Source: Bondarzewia mesenterica
Taxonomy: Eukaryota > Basidiomycota > Agaricomycetes > Russulales > Bondarzewiaceae
Reading direction: 5' to 3'
Assembly (NCBI GenBank): GCA_004802705.1
Contig: SGPL01000082.1
Location: 1 to 64,000, forward strand
Length of the DNA: 64,000 nucleotides
The notes below the pieces were generated by a model that did no database searches, was not told where the DNA came from, and was given only the letters and a program-made list of their open reading frames with translations. Every line of letters starts with the position of its first letter. Position 1 is the first letter of the stretch. A program made the position numbers and the translations under genes. Below are positions 1-12,500 of the stretch, piece by piece.

Positions 1-157
1 ATGAATAATATGGGGGGAATGAATGCCATGGGGGGGGATGAATGCCATGGGGAACATGGGCATGGGAGGTATGGGTATGAACATGGGGGGTATGCCTGGG
101 ATGGGGATGAGTCACCAGGGACAGTGGAATGCCGGAGGGTATGATGGCTTCCAGTAA
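1..157 (+). CDS. 3' end of a Met/Gly-rich protein gene (partial)
   Basis: The last codons of a gene that begins left of the window. Frame 2 from about 38 reads a Met/Gly-rich tail (repeated M-G-x units) ending in Q-W-N-A-G-G-Y-D-G-F-Q and a TAA at 155-157. Such tails occur in hnRNP-type RNA-binding proteins of fungi, but no folded domain lies inside the window, so the family stays open. The first 12 codons read the same Met/Gly pattern in frame 1. The switch falls in a run of eight G at 30-37, so either one G is an indel or sequencing error, or the true end differs. Confidence is moderate that this is coding and low on identity. Confidence 0.55.
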
Positions 158-797
158 CCTAGAAGCGTTGGACTTTGGTTTGCTCTCATCTTTGTTTTGA
201 CCGCTTTCGACGTTTATTTATATCGAGCTAAGTGTATGAACGGTCTTGTATTTCTTTATAGGTGATATCTGTATCATGTATGTATCTTTTGCCTACCTCG
301 TCCGTGCTGTTGGCAGCCCTCGACCTCCGACTCTGAAGTGAACTGTATGCAACGGTGGGACAACATCTGGATGTTCACAATAGGCTGGAAAAATAACGTA
401 CAATTTGAACAGGGCTCGTTAGTTTAAAATTAGTTAGTGGATCCAGGAGCGTTGATGCGGGCGGAAAATGCTATTTTTCGCCTTCCCCAGTCGTAAGCAG
501 CAACCTCTTCCTTCCACGTTGACCTAAGCTAGCCGGCGATCTGCACAACCACACGATATAACCCTATGGACATGCTCATCTGGATTACATATGTACATAG
601 TCAACAGCACATGCAATCCGCTAAGATAGGTCGTCAATATTTACTGCATAACTATACCTCGTAACTATCCCACCGTACAAATCGGAAGATGATCCCAAAA
701 GGGGCTGTATATCTGCGGGAGCATCTTTTCGACATCTCTATGTGTACAGGGATACAATATCCACAGAGAGGAGATAGAGAGAAAAGGCGGGAAATGG
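158..797. other. intergenic, convergent 3' ends
   Basis: Lies between the end of the Met/Gly-rich gene and the stop codon of the minus-strand DUF6534 gene. It would hold both 3' untranslated regions. I see no further gene, RNA or repeat here. Confidence 0.6.
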
Positions 798-2635
798 TCA
801 AACTGCATTCGTCTGGCCCGTTTTCACGTCCACAGAGATCGAACCCTCGAATGTGTGGTCGGAGTCTGCATGTTTCATGTCGCGGTCCAGCCGCGGGCTG
901 TCCGTCATCTCGTGCGACTCGACGTTCACATACACCTATCATCGTGATTGTAGCATAAGTGAATTCAATCGAGACAAAAAAAAATCAAACGAGACTCACT
1001 TCTGGTCGTACAGAACTCGTACCCAATGTAATGACGTCGGGGTGCTGAAAAGGTCAAAAAATTGAGTTAAACAACGACCAGCACGACAAGGAGGGACCTA
1101 CCCTTTTCGAGCGACGATCGTTCGTGGACGGTGACGGGTCCGAAGACGAGTTGAATGCCCAGCCATTGCGGGCATTCAAGCTGGAAAGGAGGGAGTTCGT
1201 GTACAGCTTGGACAGGGGCATGTTGAAAGCCAGGTGCCTTTGGGATGGGTTAGTTGTGAGCGAACCATGATGGAGCCGAGATCTACTTACAGGCCGGTCG
1301 GCTATGGGGTTGGCACAGGAATGTGTCGGTCAAAGGTACACTTATTAAATCGACGGAATTAGTGCTTACATTCGTGAGATAGAGACAAAGATCTATCACT
1401 GCGACAACCGATGTGATGAGACCTGTCTGCACCGTCACTGTTTCCGAGTCAGGGCATGTCATTGAGAGTTTGAAAAAGGAAAAAAGAACCCCTTACGTCT
1501 AATGATTCTATCAACGATATCATCCGTGCTGTTAAACCCGGTCTTGTATCGTCTCTGGAGACGACAATGTTTTGGTAACATAAATGTGAAGTGAGCGATC
1601 AAAGACATACCAGGTATAAAACGAGAATAAAAGTGATGAGGCAATCGCAAACGGCTGAGCCAGCCAACCAAATGATCACAGCCGGCTTGAAATTTTGGAA
1701 ATCCAGGAATTTTGGGAATTTTCCGATCAGGATCGAAGTGGACAACCCCCCCGCTGCAGGAAAGTAAGAAGAGGGATAATACGATAATGTTATTTCTTAC
1801 CAAACTGGACGAAGGAGAAGGCGGCAATCGCGATTGTAGCGTACCAGTTGCTGGTAAGCACCTTGACTCGCCATGCGAAGAAAAGTTGGACCATCATTGC
1901 AATGACGGCCTGCGTAGCGGAAAGACGCATCAGATAGAGTACTTAGCCGCTGGTTTGATCAGAAGAATTCACCGTCATGGCTGGATCTATTTTAGTGGTC
2001 ATTAGTTAGCTTTCGTCTTTAATCTGTGGCATCCTGAACATCCATACCAGTGCGGAAAACTGTGAAACAAAACCAAGGGCGTCACTACGAGCGAAATATG
2101 TAGAATTAAGAATTACTCACTCCAAGAGGCGGTTTGGATGTATTCCGAGTTAGCTGAGAATCAAGACGCTGAGGCGGGTTCGTACACGCGATAATACAGC
2201 TTCAATACGAACCCCAATGATCTATGAGGGCATCATAGATGAATGCCATGTCAAACGCAGTATTGACGGTGTCGGCTAAGACGAGGACCACAATCTAGAA
2301 GAGATATGGACATGAAAGCTGAGAGAAATGATCGAGCACTGGTAATGACAGAGACGTACGAACACCTTGATCCACCGCTTATCCCTACTTTGACCTATGA
2401 TATCAGGGCTTGCTAGTCCATATCTCTCAAGCAAATCGCACTAACCTTGTGAAGTTCGCATAGTAGAGGTAGCTTTGGAGGATAGTTATCCCATACAAAA
2501 GAATGTTGAAATATATGCCCACGAGGGTTGGCCCGTAGCTGCGTCATTGAATGAGCGATGTCAGACTCAGAGCCTCGAGCGTACAAAGGCCGTCGAGCGT
2601 ACTCACATTGGTCGAGCAGGATTACTATCTGCCAT
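798..2635 (-). CDS. DUF6534-type multi-pass membrane protein
   Basis: Hand-splicing gives 15 exons and a protein of 331 residues with the frame kept at every junction. Start ATG is at 2635-2633 and stop TGA at 800-798. Exons: 2607-2635, 2446-2538, 2360-2384, 2213-2294, 2121-2153, 2048-2059, 1973-1986, 1801-1909, 1611-1753, 1497-1554, 1370-1437, 1291-1301, 1102-1237, 1000-1044, 798-935. Family landmarks in order: Y-G-P-T-L-V-G near the N-terminus, L-A-D-T-V-N-T-A-F-D in the third helix, F-R-T-D-P-A, V-Q-L-F-F-A-W-R-V-K, T-G-F-N-S-T-D-D, and N-M-P-L-S-K-L-Y-T-N-S-L-L before a hydrophilic tail. These are the conserved blocks of the DUF6534 proteins that basidiomycetes carry in dozens of copies. 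The function is unknown; the seven-helix layout suggests a sensor or transporter-like protein (inference). Three exons are only 11-14 bases long. Confidence 0.9.
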
Positions 2636-4878
2636 CCTCAAAAAAAAGGATAGATGGACAACAAGACGGGGAGGAGATAACGACTGCTAGCCTCTGTACT
2701 TGAGGCGGATTCGTCCGAGCCTTCCGTCAAGAGAATCGATTGGCGGGTGATCCCAAAATGGGGCAAACTCCTGACGACCGTGTTCAAATATTAAAATAAG
2801 CAATACGTACTATACAGGGCAAAGGGAGAATGCATTTTCTCCCTTATTTCTCCTGAAACCAGCGAAAAATGACGAAGATCGAAGGTGGAGGTACTAGCCG
2901 GTAGGTAGGTCCCTTTGCCCCGTCCAATAAAAGGAAAGTCTGTCCCTTTACGTACCTCAAATGCTGTTCATGTTTGGCTCCTGAGCTTTGCACCTTCTCA
3001 CGGTAGAGCGGAATTTCAAGTCACGATCCTACTAGCCGAGGTTCTCCTTGATTTTTTTTTTGACCCAGGGGATCTGCTATTCTGATGGCGCAAATCGTCG
3101 TGACAGCAATGCGCAAAAAAAAAAAACATTGATTCTTCAACATCTCGCGAAGTTGCAAACGGAAGATCCGACTTGTGGGCGCACTCCATATCATGATGAC
3201 TAGGGTAACAACTTCGGTTTGTGAGCAGAAGCTTCAGATAGCTTCAGATCATGTCTTTCTCCACATGACCATAGTTTGGGACCATATGCTCCAAAATATC
3301 TTCGATTACGGGCTTGCGCATTCATGCAAGCTTCTCCAAGCTTTATGAGACTTTATGACTGTGGTAAATTCTGGTGCTGTCAAATATTCCTTACCAAAGC
3401 GTTCGAAGTTTTTGAAGGTTACCAAAATACGGCATAAAATGACGCTGTGCCGCACGTGTCTGGAGAGAGAGAAATATTTGATTTAACATGCGAGCAGGCG
3501 AACTACGTGCGCCGAGGTGACTCTGGTACACTGCCCCAGCCTTCCGCCTCAGGAAGGGGCAAAGTAGGTGCTGGCGACATACGTCTGGAGTTGTTTGCCA
3601 GCCTGTGAGCCCATTACGGTTGAGAACCTGCATGATGTTAAGTTCACGCTACTTATGCTACTGGCTTCAGCCTTTTCGGAGTCTTGCAATCAGACCGAAC
3701 CGTACGTTACACAAAAGTATATATGTAGATCTTCTAAACCGTATCATTAGATCAATAATTCCGCCCAGGCGATGAAGAGGAAAAGAAGAATGCAAAGTCG
3801 ACCGTGTATGTCGACCGGACTGCCACGTCCGAATGAATAATTATGCACTGTGCATCAACTATGTATAATTCGTAGGTCCTCCGAAGGTCCGTAGCGTCCT
3901 ACATAGAGTAGTTGCCATTGGCATCGCAAGGACATATTCCTGATTATTTAATGCTAATTAATCTTGGAGAATCTTGAGGTTTAGTTCGTATGTGATCGAG
4001 ATTGTCCTGAACTTTTGCTAGAATCTGCCTTTTTTGGCGACGTACCTGGGTCCTGAACGTTGCCTGAACGATGACTGTTGCCAGGTCAATTTCAGTCATG
4101 ACTTGAGCGACGTTACAGCAAGCACTCTTTTGCTTTCGAGTTCCTTATTTCTACTAAAGATTATCAGGTGCTCGGGCGTATGATGAGGCATCAAACTTCA
4201 AGCTTCAAGATTGAAGCAAGTAGTAACATCACGGATCTATAGCCGCGACTAAGTTAGTAGTGACAAAATCACCTAGTTCGTGATCGTCATTTCATCGACG
4301 GTTGCTCCGACGTGATTTCTTTTTTCCCTTATCACTGAGAACTCTCCTGCAGTCGCTTTGTCTCATTGATGAGATTCATCTCCATGGCATTTCAAGATGC
4401 GGCGGCCGAGAGCACTCCGAGAGCCGCTGACCATGATTGCATTGCCTGTCCGCGAAACATGCTGTATAAGTAATCGGATCCAGTCGGACCCTCCTTACCA
4501 GCAGACTTGGCCTTACTTGGCCCCACGTACGCGTGCCCATCCGCCTTTTCTAACTACAATTTTATTGTGGCGCTACTCAAGCTCCAGTATCTAATATCTA
4601 ACGCTTGCTCTGAAGAACCGGCGAGACCGTGCGGTCGCACCGTGGTTCTTGCTCCGCCCTACCTAGCTACAGCCCCAAATCTGCGACTTCTCGAATTCTA
4701 ATCACGATCAATTTGCCATGAATCCATGGTCATAGCGGCTGGACCTCACGATATAACGCAGGCATTGTATGTAAATCGGCTTAATGTGTCCCTCCCAAGA
4801 GGGTTTAGACTACAGGAGCCCATAGATACATATACTTAAGGGACGAATGTTTGCCCATATCCTGCACCCTAAGTAGCC
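2636..4878. other. gene-poor stretch between divergent genes
   Basis: About 2.2 kb between the starts of the DUF6534 gene (-) and the GMC gene (+). It contains short poly-T and poly-A runs near 3051 and 3117, a small direct repeat of AGCTTCAGAT near 3232-3248, and an imperfect hairpin at 4613-4650. Short ORFs exist but none shows splice structure or a recognisable motif. Both promoters must lie here. Confidence 0.5.
4613..4650. repeat. imperfect inverted repeat (hairpin)
   Basis: AAGAACC at 4613-4619 pairs with GGTTCTT at 4644-4650. An inner GACCG/CGGTC pair lies about a two-base centre. It sits about 230 bases upstream of the GMC start codon, so a regulatory or structural role is possible but unproven. 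Confidence 0.45.
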
Positions 4879-7800
4879 ATGGCCGCTAACCTTGAAGATG
4901 TCGCGAACAAAGCCTTTGACTATGTGATCGTCGGTGAGCTGTCTGTCTTGTCTATCGTGACTTGTTCTGGGCTTATATATATGTTTCTGCATAGGTGGTG
5001 GGGTGCGTATGTTTCTACTCGAACTATACAGCCTCGCGAATCAATCAATCTCGCACTTAGACGGCCGGACTCGTCCTCGCCGCTCGATTGAGTGAAGATT
5101 CTAATACTTCCGTTCTTGTATTGGAGGCCGGTGCCGCTAATATGAATGACCCTGCTATCTGTGGGTTCATTCCATCTGAGAACTCTAGGTTTGTTCAGGG
5201 CTGACCTCAGTGTTAATTCGACTTCAGTACGACCCGTATCTTACGGGGCCCTTTTTGGCAACCCTGCCTATGATTGGGACCATTGCACAGTGATTCCTCG
5301 TCATCTCAATTGATGGTTGGACAGTCTTAACGACTTAAACCCCTTGGTCAGGTCTCGCAGAAGCATTGCAATGGTGCCGTTTTCAACTGGCCACGGTATG
5401 CAACATATTCTTTGTTTTGGAAGAAGTTCTGAGCGCTTATGTTTCGTCTCACAATTCAGTGGAAGGGGTTTAGGCGGAAGTTCCGCGATAAACTTCTTCT
5501 GCTGGACCAGACCGCCCGCAGAAGAAATTGACGGTGAGATTGCTATCTGTTGATGTTGATCCTGAATTTTTTGGCTTTCTGATGGTTGAAGTCTAGAAAT
5601 TGAGAAGCTGGGAAATCCCGGATGGAACTGGAAGAATTATCAGAAATATTCACAGAAAGTCGAGAGGTGAGCTATGACAACTAGGCATGGTGCGTGTGTG
5701 TCGCCAAACCGAAATGCACACAGGTTCATTGCTCCCTCTGCGGAGGCTGCGAAGAAGCATGATCTAAGAGTGGATGGATGGACGAACGGCACCAAAGGTA
5801 CATGGAGCTGATGTCTGCTCAGAGACGGTTTGTTGACAACTATCTGCAGGACCTTTGATTACGTCGTTCCCCAAAACAATTATTTCCACAGAGTTGGAGT
5901 ACCAGAAGGTGCGAATATGGACTTTAAGCCCGATAGCCTCGACTTAATTCTATGTCGGAACAGACACTGCTCAATCTGGGCTTCACTCACGCAAAGGACC
6001 CAGTCAGTACAGCTTCCCCTGAGTTTTGGCATGTTTCATGAAGTGACTGATATGCGACGTGGGCGCTAGCTTGGTGGCGACGTGAGTTGGACTGTAGTGC
6101 ATTCAGTTTTCTCGTCCTGACTGTCAAAATTCGTAATCTAGTCCAAGGGCGTCTTCTTCACCACGCAAACGGTGGACCCTGCGACCCACACGCGTTCTTA
6201 CTCAACCACAGTAAGCATTGCATATCCCCGTATCTGCTGATCAATGCAAACCATCCGCAACATAGGCATATTACCTCCCAGCCAAGGGCCGCAAAAACCT
6301 AACTGTGCTTGTGAACGCGTACTGCAATCGCATCCTGACTGAGACCGCAGCCAGTGGTAGTGTTGTCGGCAAGGCAGTCGAATTCACTTACGATGGCAAG
6401 TTACAGACCGTCAATGTCGGCAAGGAGGTTATATTATCAGCGGGGTATGTTCTGTTTGCGCCCGAATGCAAGAGTGAAGTAGTTGATGATCCCCCCTGTA
6501 GAGCGCTGAAATCCCCTCAGATTTTGGAGTTGTCCGGTATTGGCAAGAAAGACGTCCTTCAGAAACTGGACATCCCAGTCAAACTGGACCTCCCAGTGGG
6601 GGAGAACGTGCAAGAACACGTCTATGCCAGCATTTCCTTTGGTGATTCCGTGCTCAGTCAGCTGCCCACAATGTCTGTTGCTAACATGCGTCTTACCTGC
6701 AGAGCTTCGCGATGGTATTGAACACGATACGCTTGATGCTTTGAGCGATCCGAAAGTCCTAGAAGAACACTTGAATCTTCAGTGAGTTTACTATTCTTGC
6801 GCTCATGAGAAACCTAGCCCTAGCCTTAATAACCGAGTCTCTCGTTATTTCCAGTGAGAAGGGTGAGGGCATCTTTACCATGGGTCTCATGGGCTTCTCG
6901 TTCTGCCCGCTGCAGTCTTACACGGAACGCGCCGATGAGATCCACAAGGCCGCCAGGGAGAAAATTCTGGCTAAGGCGGATAAATATCCGCCGGGCTTGC
7001 TGGAGCAGTACGAAATCCAACTCGACCGCCTGAGCAGAGCTGCTCCCGGTTGTGAAACTGTAAACATTCCCGGCTTCGTTTCTTTCCCAAGTACGTGATG
7101 CGGCAGCATATGATGGCATATGAGAAACTGAATCTCGCTGTCAACGCCTAGATCCTCCGACGCCCGGCAAGAAGTACTTTTCGGTACTCGCCGTCATGAA
7201 CCATCAGTTTTCCAGAGGCACAATTGTACGTGCCTAGGACATGCTCCAAAATATCGGATATTCTGTCATCTCACACATCGTTTTTGCTTGTTTAGCACTG
7301 CTCGACGAAGGATCCCAGAGTGGACCCAGACTACGACCCCCACTATTTCGAGGAGGAAATCGGTAAGCATGCTGTTGTCTCGGGAACTGTTTGTTGGCAG
7401 ACTTATCCTTCATAGACCTTCAGTCGTTTGTCGAGTGCGTCAAGTTCGCGAAGAATTTGAAGAAGACTTCACCGTTTAAGGAGCTTGTCGGTAGGTCTTT
7501 GGATTCAGTGGGTTTGTGAATGACCGATTGAGAGATGCAATTTTAGTCGCGGAAATCAATCCTGGACCTAAATGCACGACGGATGAGCAGATCGCCGGTG
7601 AGTCTTTTATGGATATCTCCAATCTATCTCATGCTCACAAATTGAAAAGACTGGCTGAAGAAATATCTGGCGACGACCTATCGTGAGTCTGTTCGCGATA
7701 CGAAGAAAAAAATCGGAATAACGACCTTCCTCCCCTGCTGATAGATACCGCGGGGTCTGTTTCAATGCTTCCAGAGGACAAGGGCGGTGTCGTCGACCCG

Positions 7801-8120
7801 ACATTGAAGGTACGGCAAAACTCTCGGACCTCTAGTTCAAAGACATCAATTCTTGTTTTCTGTAGGTATATGGCACAGACAATATCCGCGTCGTTGATAT
7901 GTCTGTCATTCCGTTGCTATTCGCGGGTCACCCGCAAGGTAAGTGCTTGATTTGAGGCTGTCGGGCTGTTCAAGATTTCTCACCACCTCGCGAACAACAC
8001 AGCGACCCTTTATGCGCTTGCAGAGCAAGGTTCGTTGATCTCTAACCTCCAGTTGAGCCCATATGATGCTCACTAACTTCTTGTTCATCAGCTGCCGACA
8101 TCATCAAAGGTTCATTGTGA
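4879..8120 (+). CDS. GMC oxidoreductase, aryl-alcohol-oxidase type, intracellular
   Basis: FAD-dependent alcohol oxidase or dehydrogenase of the glucose-methanol-choline family. Although crowded with in-frame stops, it splices cleanly into about 20 exons and roughly 600 residues. The N-terminus has no signal peptide and enters directly into the Rossmann motif (D-Y-V-I-V-G-G-G-T-A-G-L), then V-L-V-L-E-A-G. Next come the GMC signatures: W-P-R-G-R-G-L-G-G-S-S-A-I-N, then S-P-Q-I-L-E-L-S-G-I-G and G-E-N-V-Q-E-H-V. The C-terminal block carries H-T-A-G-S-V-S-M, with its His codon split by the intron at 7683-7744, and G-H-P-Q-A-T-L-Y-A (His at 7929-7931). Both histidines expected at the flavin active site are therefore present. 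The gene ends I-I-K-G-S-L. Secreted aryl-alcohol oxidases feed H2O2 to lignin peroxidases; this leaderless clade more likely acts on aromatic or fatty alcohols inside the cell (inference). Confidence 0.92.
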
Positions 8121-8495
8121 ATTGGAGAAAACACGTTTTGTATACCCAGCCATCATCAGCCATCACTATCTGGACGGGGGAGGTGGATGGAGGTGGTTTC
8201 TATAAACAGAACATCAGCACGCCACTGGCAGAGCCCGCAGTGGGCACACCCAAGTCGCTATGACGCTTTTTTTTTCACTTTTTTAACCCTACGATCTCAA
8301 CTGAGTAGGTCTAGAATTATGGAGTGAAAATATCAGAGACTCCAAGTACAAAAATCTGCTCGAGTCTCAAGTGTGCAAGGACTCAGTGTTGAGCTGAGAG
8401 CACGGAGGATGCCGAGCGTTTGGCGGAACAGCATCCGGGCGCCTAAGACATACTTGACGCTCCCACTGGGGCGCAGGCTGTATCATCAGACCTCC
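8121..8495. other. promoter-sized spacer before SFT2
   Basis: A 375-base gap between two same-strand genes. It holds a T-rich tract at about 8265-8285. The reading frame of SFT2 exon 1 is open back to 8373, but that extension lacks conservation with the family, so I treat it as 5' untranslated sequence. Confidence 0.5.
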
Positions 8496-9448
8496 ATGGC
8501 TCCCTCCACAACAGAACAATCTTTCCGCGAAAATCTGTCTCAATTTCGCTGGGCGAGAGGTAACAACAACGATTCTCAGCAATCTCCATCTCAAGGACAG
8601 TCCAACAGCCCATTCTCGCGGTTCTACAACGCCATTGGAGGCGCGTACATACCCTTGCGCTCCGGCGAGCGGTCGAACGAGGATGAAGCGTACTTTGCGT
8701 TGTCAAGATGGGAGAGGTTCGTTTTCGAGACTTGTCAGGATGTATTGTAGTCCCTGACGTAGCAGGGTGGTGGGACCATTACAGGCTAGTCGGGTTCTTG
8801 GCCTGTCTGGCGGGAGCAGCAATCTGTTTCGCTGTCGCATTCTTCACCCTCCCATTCCTTGCAATCCGACCAGCGAAGTTTGCTCTAGCGTTCAGGTACC
8901 CTATTCATGCTCGCGCAATATATACTTCCACTACTGACTCAGGCGTCTTTATCAGCTTGGGTAGTTTGCTGGTCATGTTTGGGTGAGTTGCAACTTGACT
9001 GGACTGATATAGTATCGTTTCGACCTCTGATCTGCCCCACGCCAGATTTTCCGTCCTTATTGGACCCCTAAACCATGCCAAACACCTCATATCGAAAGAA
9101 CGACTACCCTTCTCGATAGCATATCTTTCAAGCCTGGGCCTGACGCTATATTTCTCCCTGGGTGTACGCACACTCGCACCTACTATACATCTGCTTCTGT
9201 TCCACTCATACCTTCTCAAACATTCCAGCCGCACTCATATATCGGTTCTCTTATATCCGCTATCGTACAGGTACGTTCTTTCCTGTCATTGCCAGAAGGG
9301 AACATACACGCTACAACAAACAACCACGCTTCTTCAGGTGGTAGCCCTCGTATCCTACATCCTCGCCTACTTCCCAGGCGGTGCTCAGACTCTTCGCTTT
9401 GGTGGCCAAATGGCCCTTCGTGGAGCCGGAAATGTACTTCCTGTGTAA
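8496..9448 (+). CDS. SFT2: Sft2-family Golgi vesicle transport protein
   Basis: Small tetraspanning membrane protein of the Golgi that helps endosome-derived vesicles fuse with the Golgi, known from yeast Sft2. Six exons: 8496-8716, 8785-8895, 8956-8982, 9046-9163, 9229-9270, 9338-9448. They join in frame to 209 residues. The cytosolic N-terminus is polar and contains F-S-R-F-Y-N-A-I-G and S-G-E-R-S-N-E-D-E-A-Y-F. The family block F-A-L-S-R-W-E-R-L-V-G-F then leads into the first helix. Three more hydrophobic helices follow, with the typical L-I-G-P-L-N-H-A-K-H-L-I-S-K-E-R-L-P-F loop. It ends A-G-N-V-L-P-V. I chose ATG 8496 because the sequence from there matches the usual fungal start, even though an upstream in-frame extension exists. 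It is convergent with NUP192, with 124 bases between stop codons. Confidence 0.93.
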
Positions 9449-9572
9449 CATACTGATCAGCTATATCATCTTAGTTTTCGTCGCAGTAAAAGGATGGGCA
9501 AACAGTAGTTACAATCCATGAGATATTTATAGTTACATTTTTACGACACTGTACAATCAAGTCTGACACCTT

Positions 9573-12500
9573 TCAAAGGGCCTTTTCGCCGTACACGAAG
9601 TCCATCTCGTCTTCAACATGAAGCCCGACCGTATCCCTCAGCCGCCGTGACATCACTTCGATGTATGCCTGATTCGATCGCCAATCACATTCGGTCGACT
9701 CGTAGTCCTGACGAAAGCCGATCAAGATGAGGAGAAGCAGGAAAAATAGATCAGCAACGCCGATTCACGCGTGAAGCACAAAGGGAAACACTGACGAAAT
9801 CCATGGCAGCCAACCGCTGTAGCGCAGGCGCGATCTTCTTTGCCGCCTCGGACTGGAATCCGCCGCTATCTTGTGACGAAGAGATATACCGCATGACACC
9901 GGAGGTCGACGCTTTGAGCGAAGGATTGTTAACGTGCCGACCCTCGCAGAAGTAGGTTAGGTGCCGCCAGAGGAGAAGCAAGAGCATCTCAATGGAAGCT
10001 GAAAACACATCTCAACTCAATCTCATAAACATGATGGGGTGAAAAGAGAGACACACTGAGCAATGTTCTCGCCTCTTCATGTGCGACACGCCGTATCCGC
10101 TCTAGCTCACGGCAAATCAAGAACCGTCGTTGGGTAATGTCGAGATCCGATAGGATGTCGCCATCAGGAAGGTGGATGATCTGAAACGAAGAAAAGTACG
10201 TGAATCACTAGGTGCTATCTCAGGGTCGTAAGAAAAATTCACCTCTTGAATATTCTCGACGCGAATGTGGTCCTTAGATGACAGTTCTGCGGTAATGTCG
10301 GTGATTTGCTTGAGGATAGCAGCCAGGTCTCCGCACAAATCGTTCAATGCTTCTATGGCATCACCAACGGTAGGAATAGTAGCTGCGAGGGGATGAGAAT
10401 CAACAATAGAAGGTCACAGATGGAAGCACTTACCAATCATACGGGTAGGTCGCTGCTCCTCATGCCGTGGAGTCATCAACATGGGGGACAGCACCAACGT
10501 TATCTCGGATTCTGAGATACAGATGAGTACATATACTGATGAGTCCGCGGAGAGCCGTACCGGTGAATTCACTGGCAGCACCAATGTAGACGATCAGAGC
10601 TTTGCGGAGGAGCTGCTCCTTGCGGTTAACCTTGAGGTTGAACTTGGTATTGTTTCCGTATCCTACTCGTGTCGCATGAGTAAGATAGCTTCATAATGGA
10701 TATTTCATGACTTACCTGATACTAGCATGGATGCATCTACCATCTCTGCATCTGTCTGTGGTCGCACATTCTGGGACCAAGACCCAGAACGTAGACATCT
10801 GGCTGCGAGGCTCAACACGGCCACATGGATAGTTCCAAAGCCAATGTTGCCAGAAACCTGCAACAAGTAAGTATGTGGTCATCTACTCGCAGCGTTGCTC
10901 GAACGAAAGACTCACCAGTTCAGACTTAGGGACTTGCGGGAAGACGGATGCGCACAGTGACACCAAAAGATGGATTTCATTGAGTACTGACAGCGAAATA
11001 TCATCTGAGTCATTCTTCAGCAGGATTGCCACCGTGTCCCGATGACCGGAGAGGAACTGAAGAGCCTGAAATCGCTCGTGATTAGTACGATGATTCGACA
11101 CGGTAATGCAGACAGCACACCTGGTTCGCGGCCGTCGTATGGCTGGGACCCAAGGTCGCCAGAATCCCGTCGACAAGCTGCAATGCAGGCATGAACAGTT
11201 GGTGATAGCGTTGGATCGCAGATGGGAGGAAGCTGTCCTGGTCTACTAAACGTGAGATGCATAGTTCGTGAATGTGGAGTAAAACTCAGCATACCCATGA
11301 AAGATTGGTCCCCTTCTGGCCTTGCGTCCAAGTAATCGCAAGAGGCAAGATTTGAGAGCAACCGTGCCTCCAACAAACGTTCTGCTCCCTGACGAGTCTG
11401 TGCTACTCGAATCAAGCAAGTCATCTTGGCTTCGTAAACATATAACGGATTCAGATCGTCTGATATGTGAATTTCGTAAGTAGCTGGAAGTTGGAACAGA
11501 ACACCCATGAGAAACGACATACCGGGGTCAGGCTTCAGTACAGATTGCAGCCGCATATCGGATTCTTTAAGCCCAAGCACAAAGTTCAGCAAGAACCCAT
11601 GCCGTGCTAACGCAGATAGCACACTGTGTTGTTTGTCTTCTCGCGATAGATACACAAGGCAATCCAGCAGCATGAACGCGACAGTCTTCCACACCTCAGT
11701 ACCGTCGGTAGCATCACGCGAGATGACTGATACTAAACGCTCGATGATTGGCTTTAACACCATCAGACTCCCTGCTTCTAATGTTGATGCCACGGAAACA
11801 GCACGCGCAGATTGCGAAGGGAGAGCAACTGACCGACTTTCTCCTAAGATGAGGTCCTCCCGCGTAGTCGATGCCGACAGAGACATACCCGGCGTTCGAG
11901 ACTTTTCGCCAACGGCATCAGATACAACGTCTGATGAGATGAGGTGGAAGAAATTGATGAGTGCCGCATAGAGGTTACCCCGAACCAACTCTATACGGCT
12001 ATCCAGTATGCACTCGATGATGTTCTGCAAGAGAGCGTACAGCCGCTCTGCTGGGAGCGATCCCGCATCCGAATCGACACCGGCAGATTGCACGAGGAGC
12101 TGGCTACGCCTGTCTTCTCTCAGTTTTGTGATCAATGACAACGAGACTTCGGAGAGCAAAACGGTGGTGGGTTGTTGGGTGGCGCCGGAGCGGATGATGG
12201 GAGGTAATTCGTGGAGCAAGTCGAACAGCATAGTCTCCCGACGATCGCGAGGTAAACGGGCGAAACATTTTACAAGGGTCATATCAACCAATCTCCTCCA
12301 TGCCTCAAAGCCGGTCGCAACGGCAAATATAACTTCCCTCCTGTGGTTTTCTACCGTGCAGCTTTCCAAGATGTATGCCACCTCTGCATTCAACCGCTCG
12401 ATATTTGCCTGCGAGATAATTTGACCCTGAGCATGTAGCAACCGTCTGGCACCAATCAGGAGGGACAACAACGCCGTCCGATCAACGATTTCGCAACCCT

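Noticed and set aside
4879..8120. GMC gene as a pseudogene
   Set aside because: The many stops all fall in introns with proper borders, and both active-site histidines and the FAD motif are intact.
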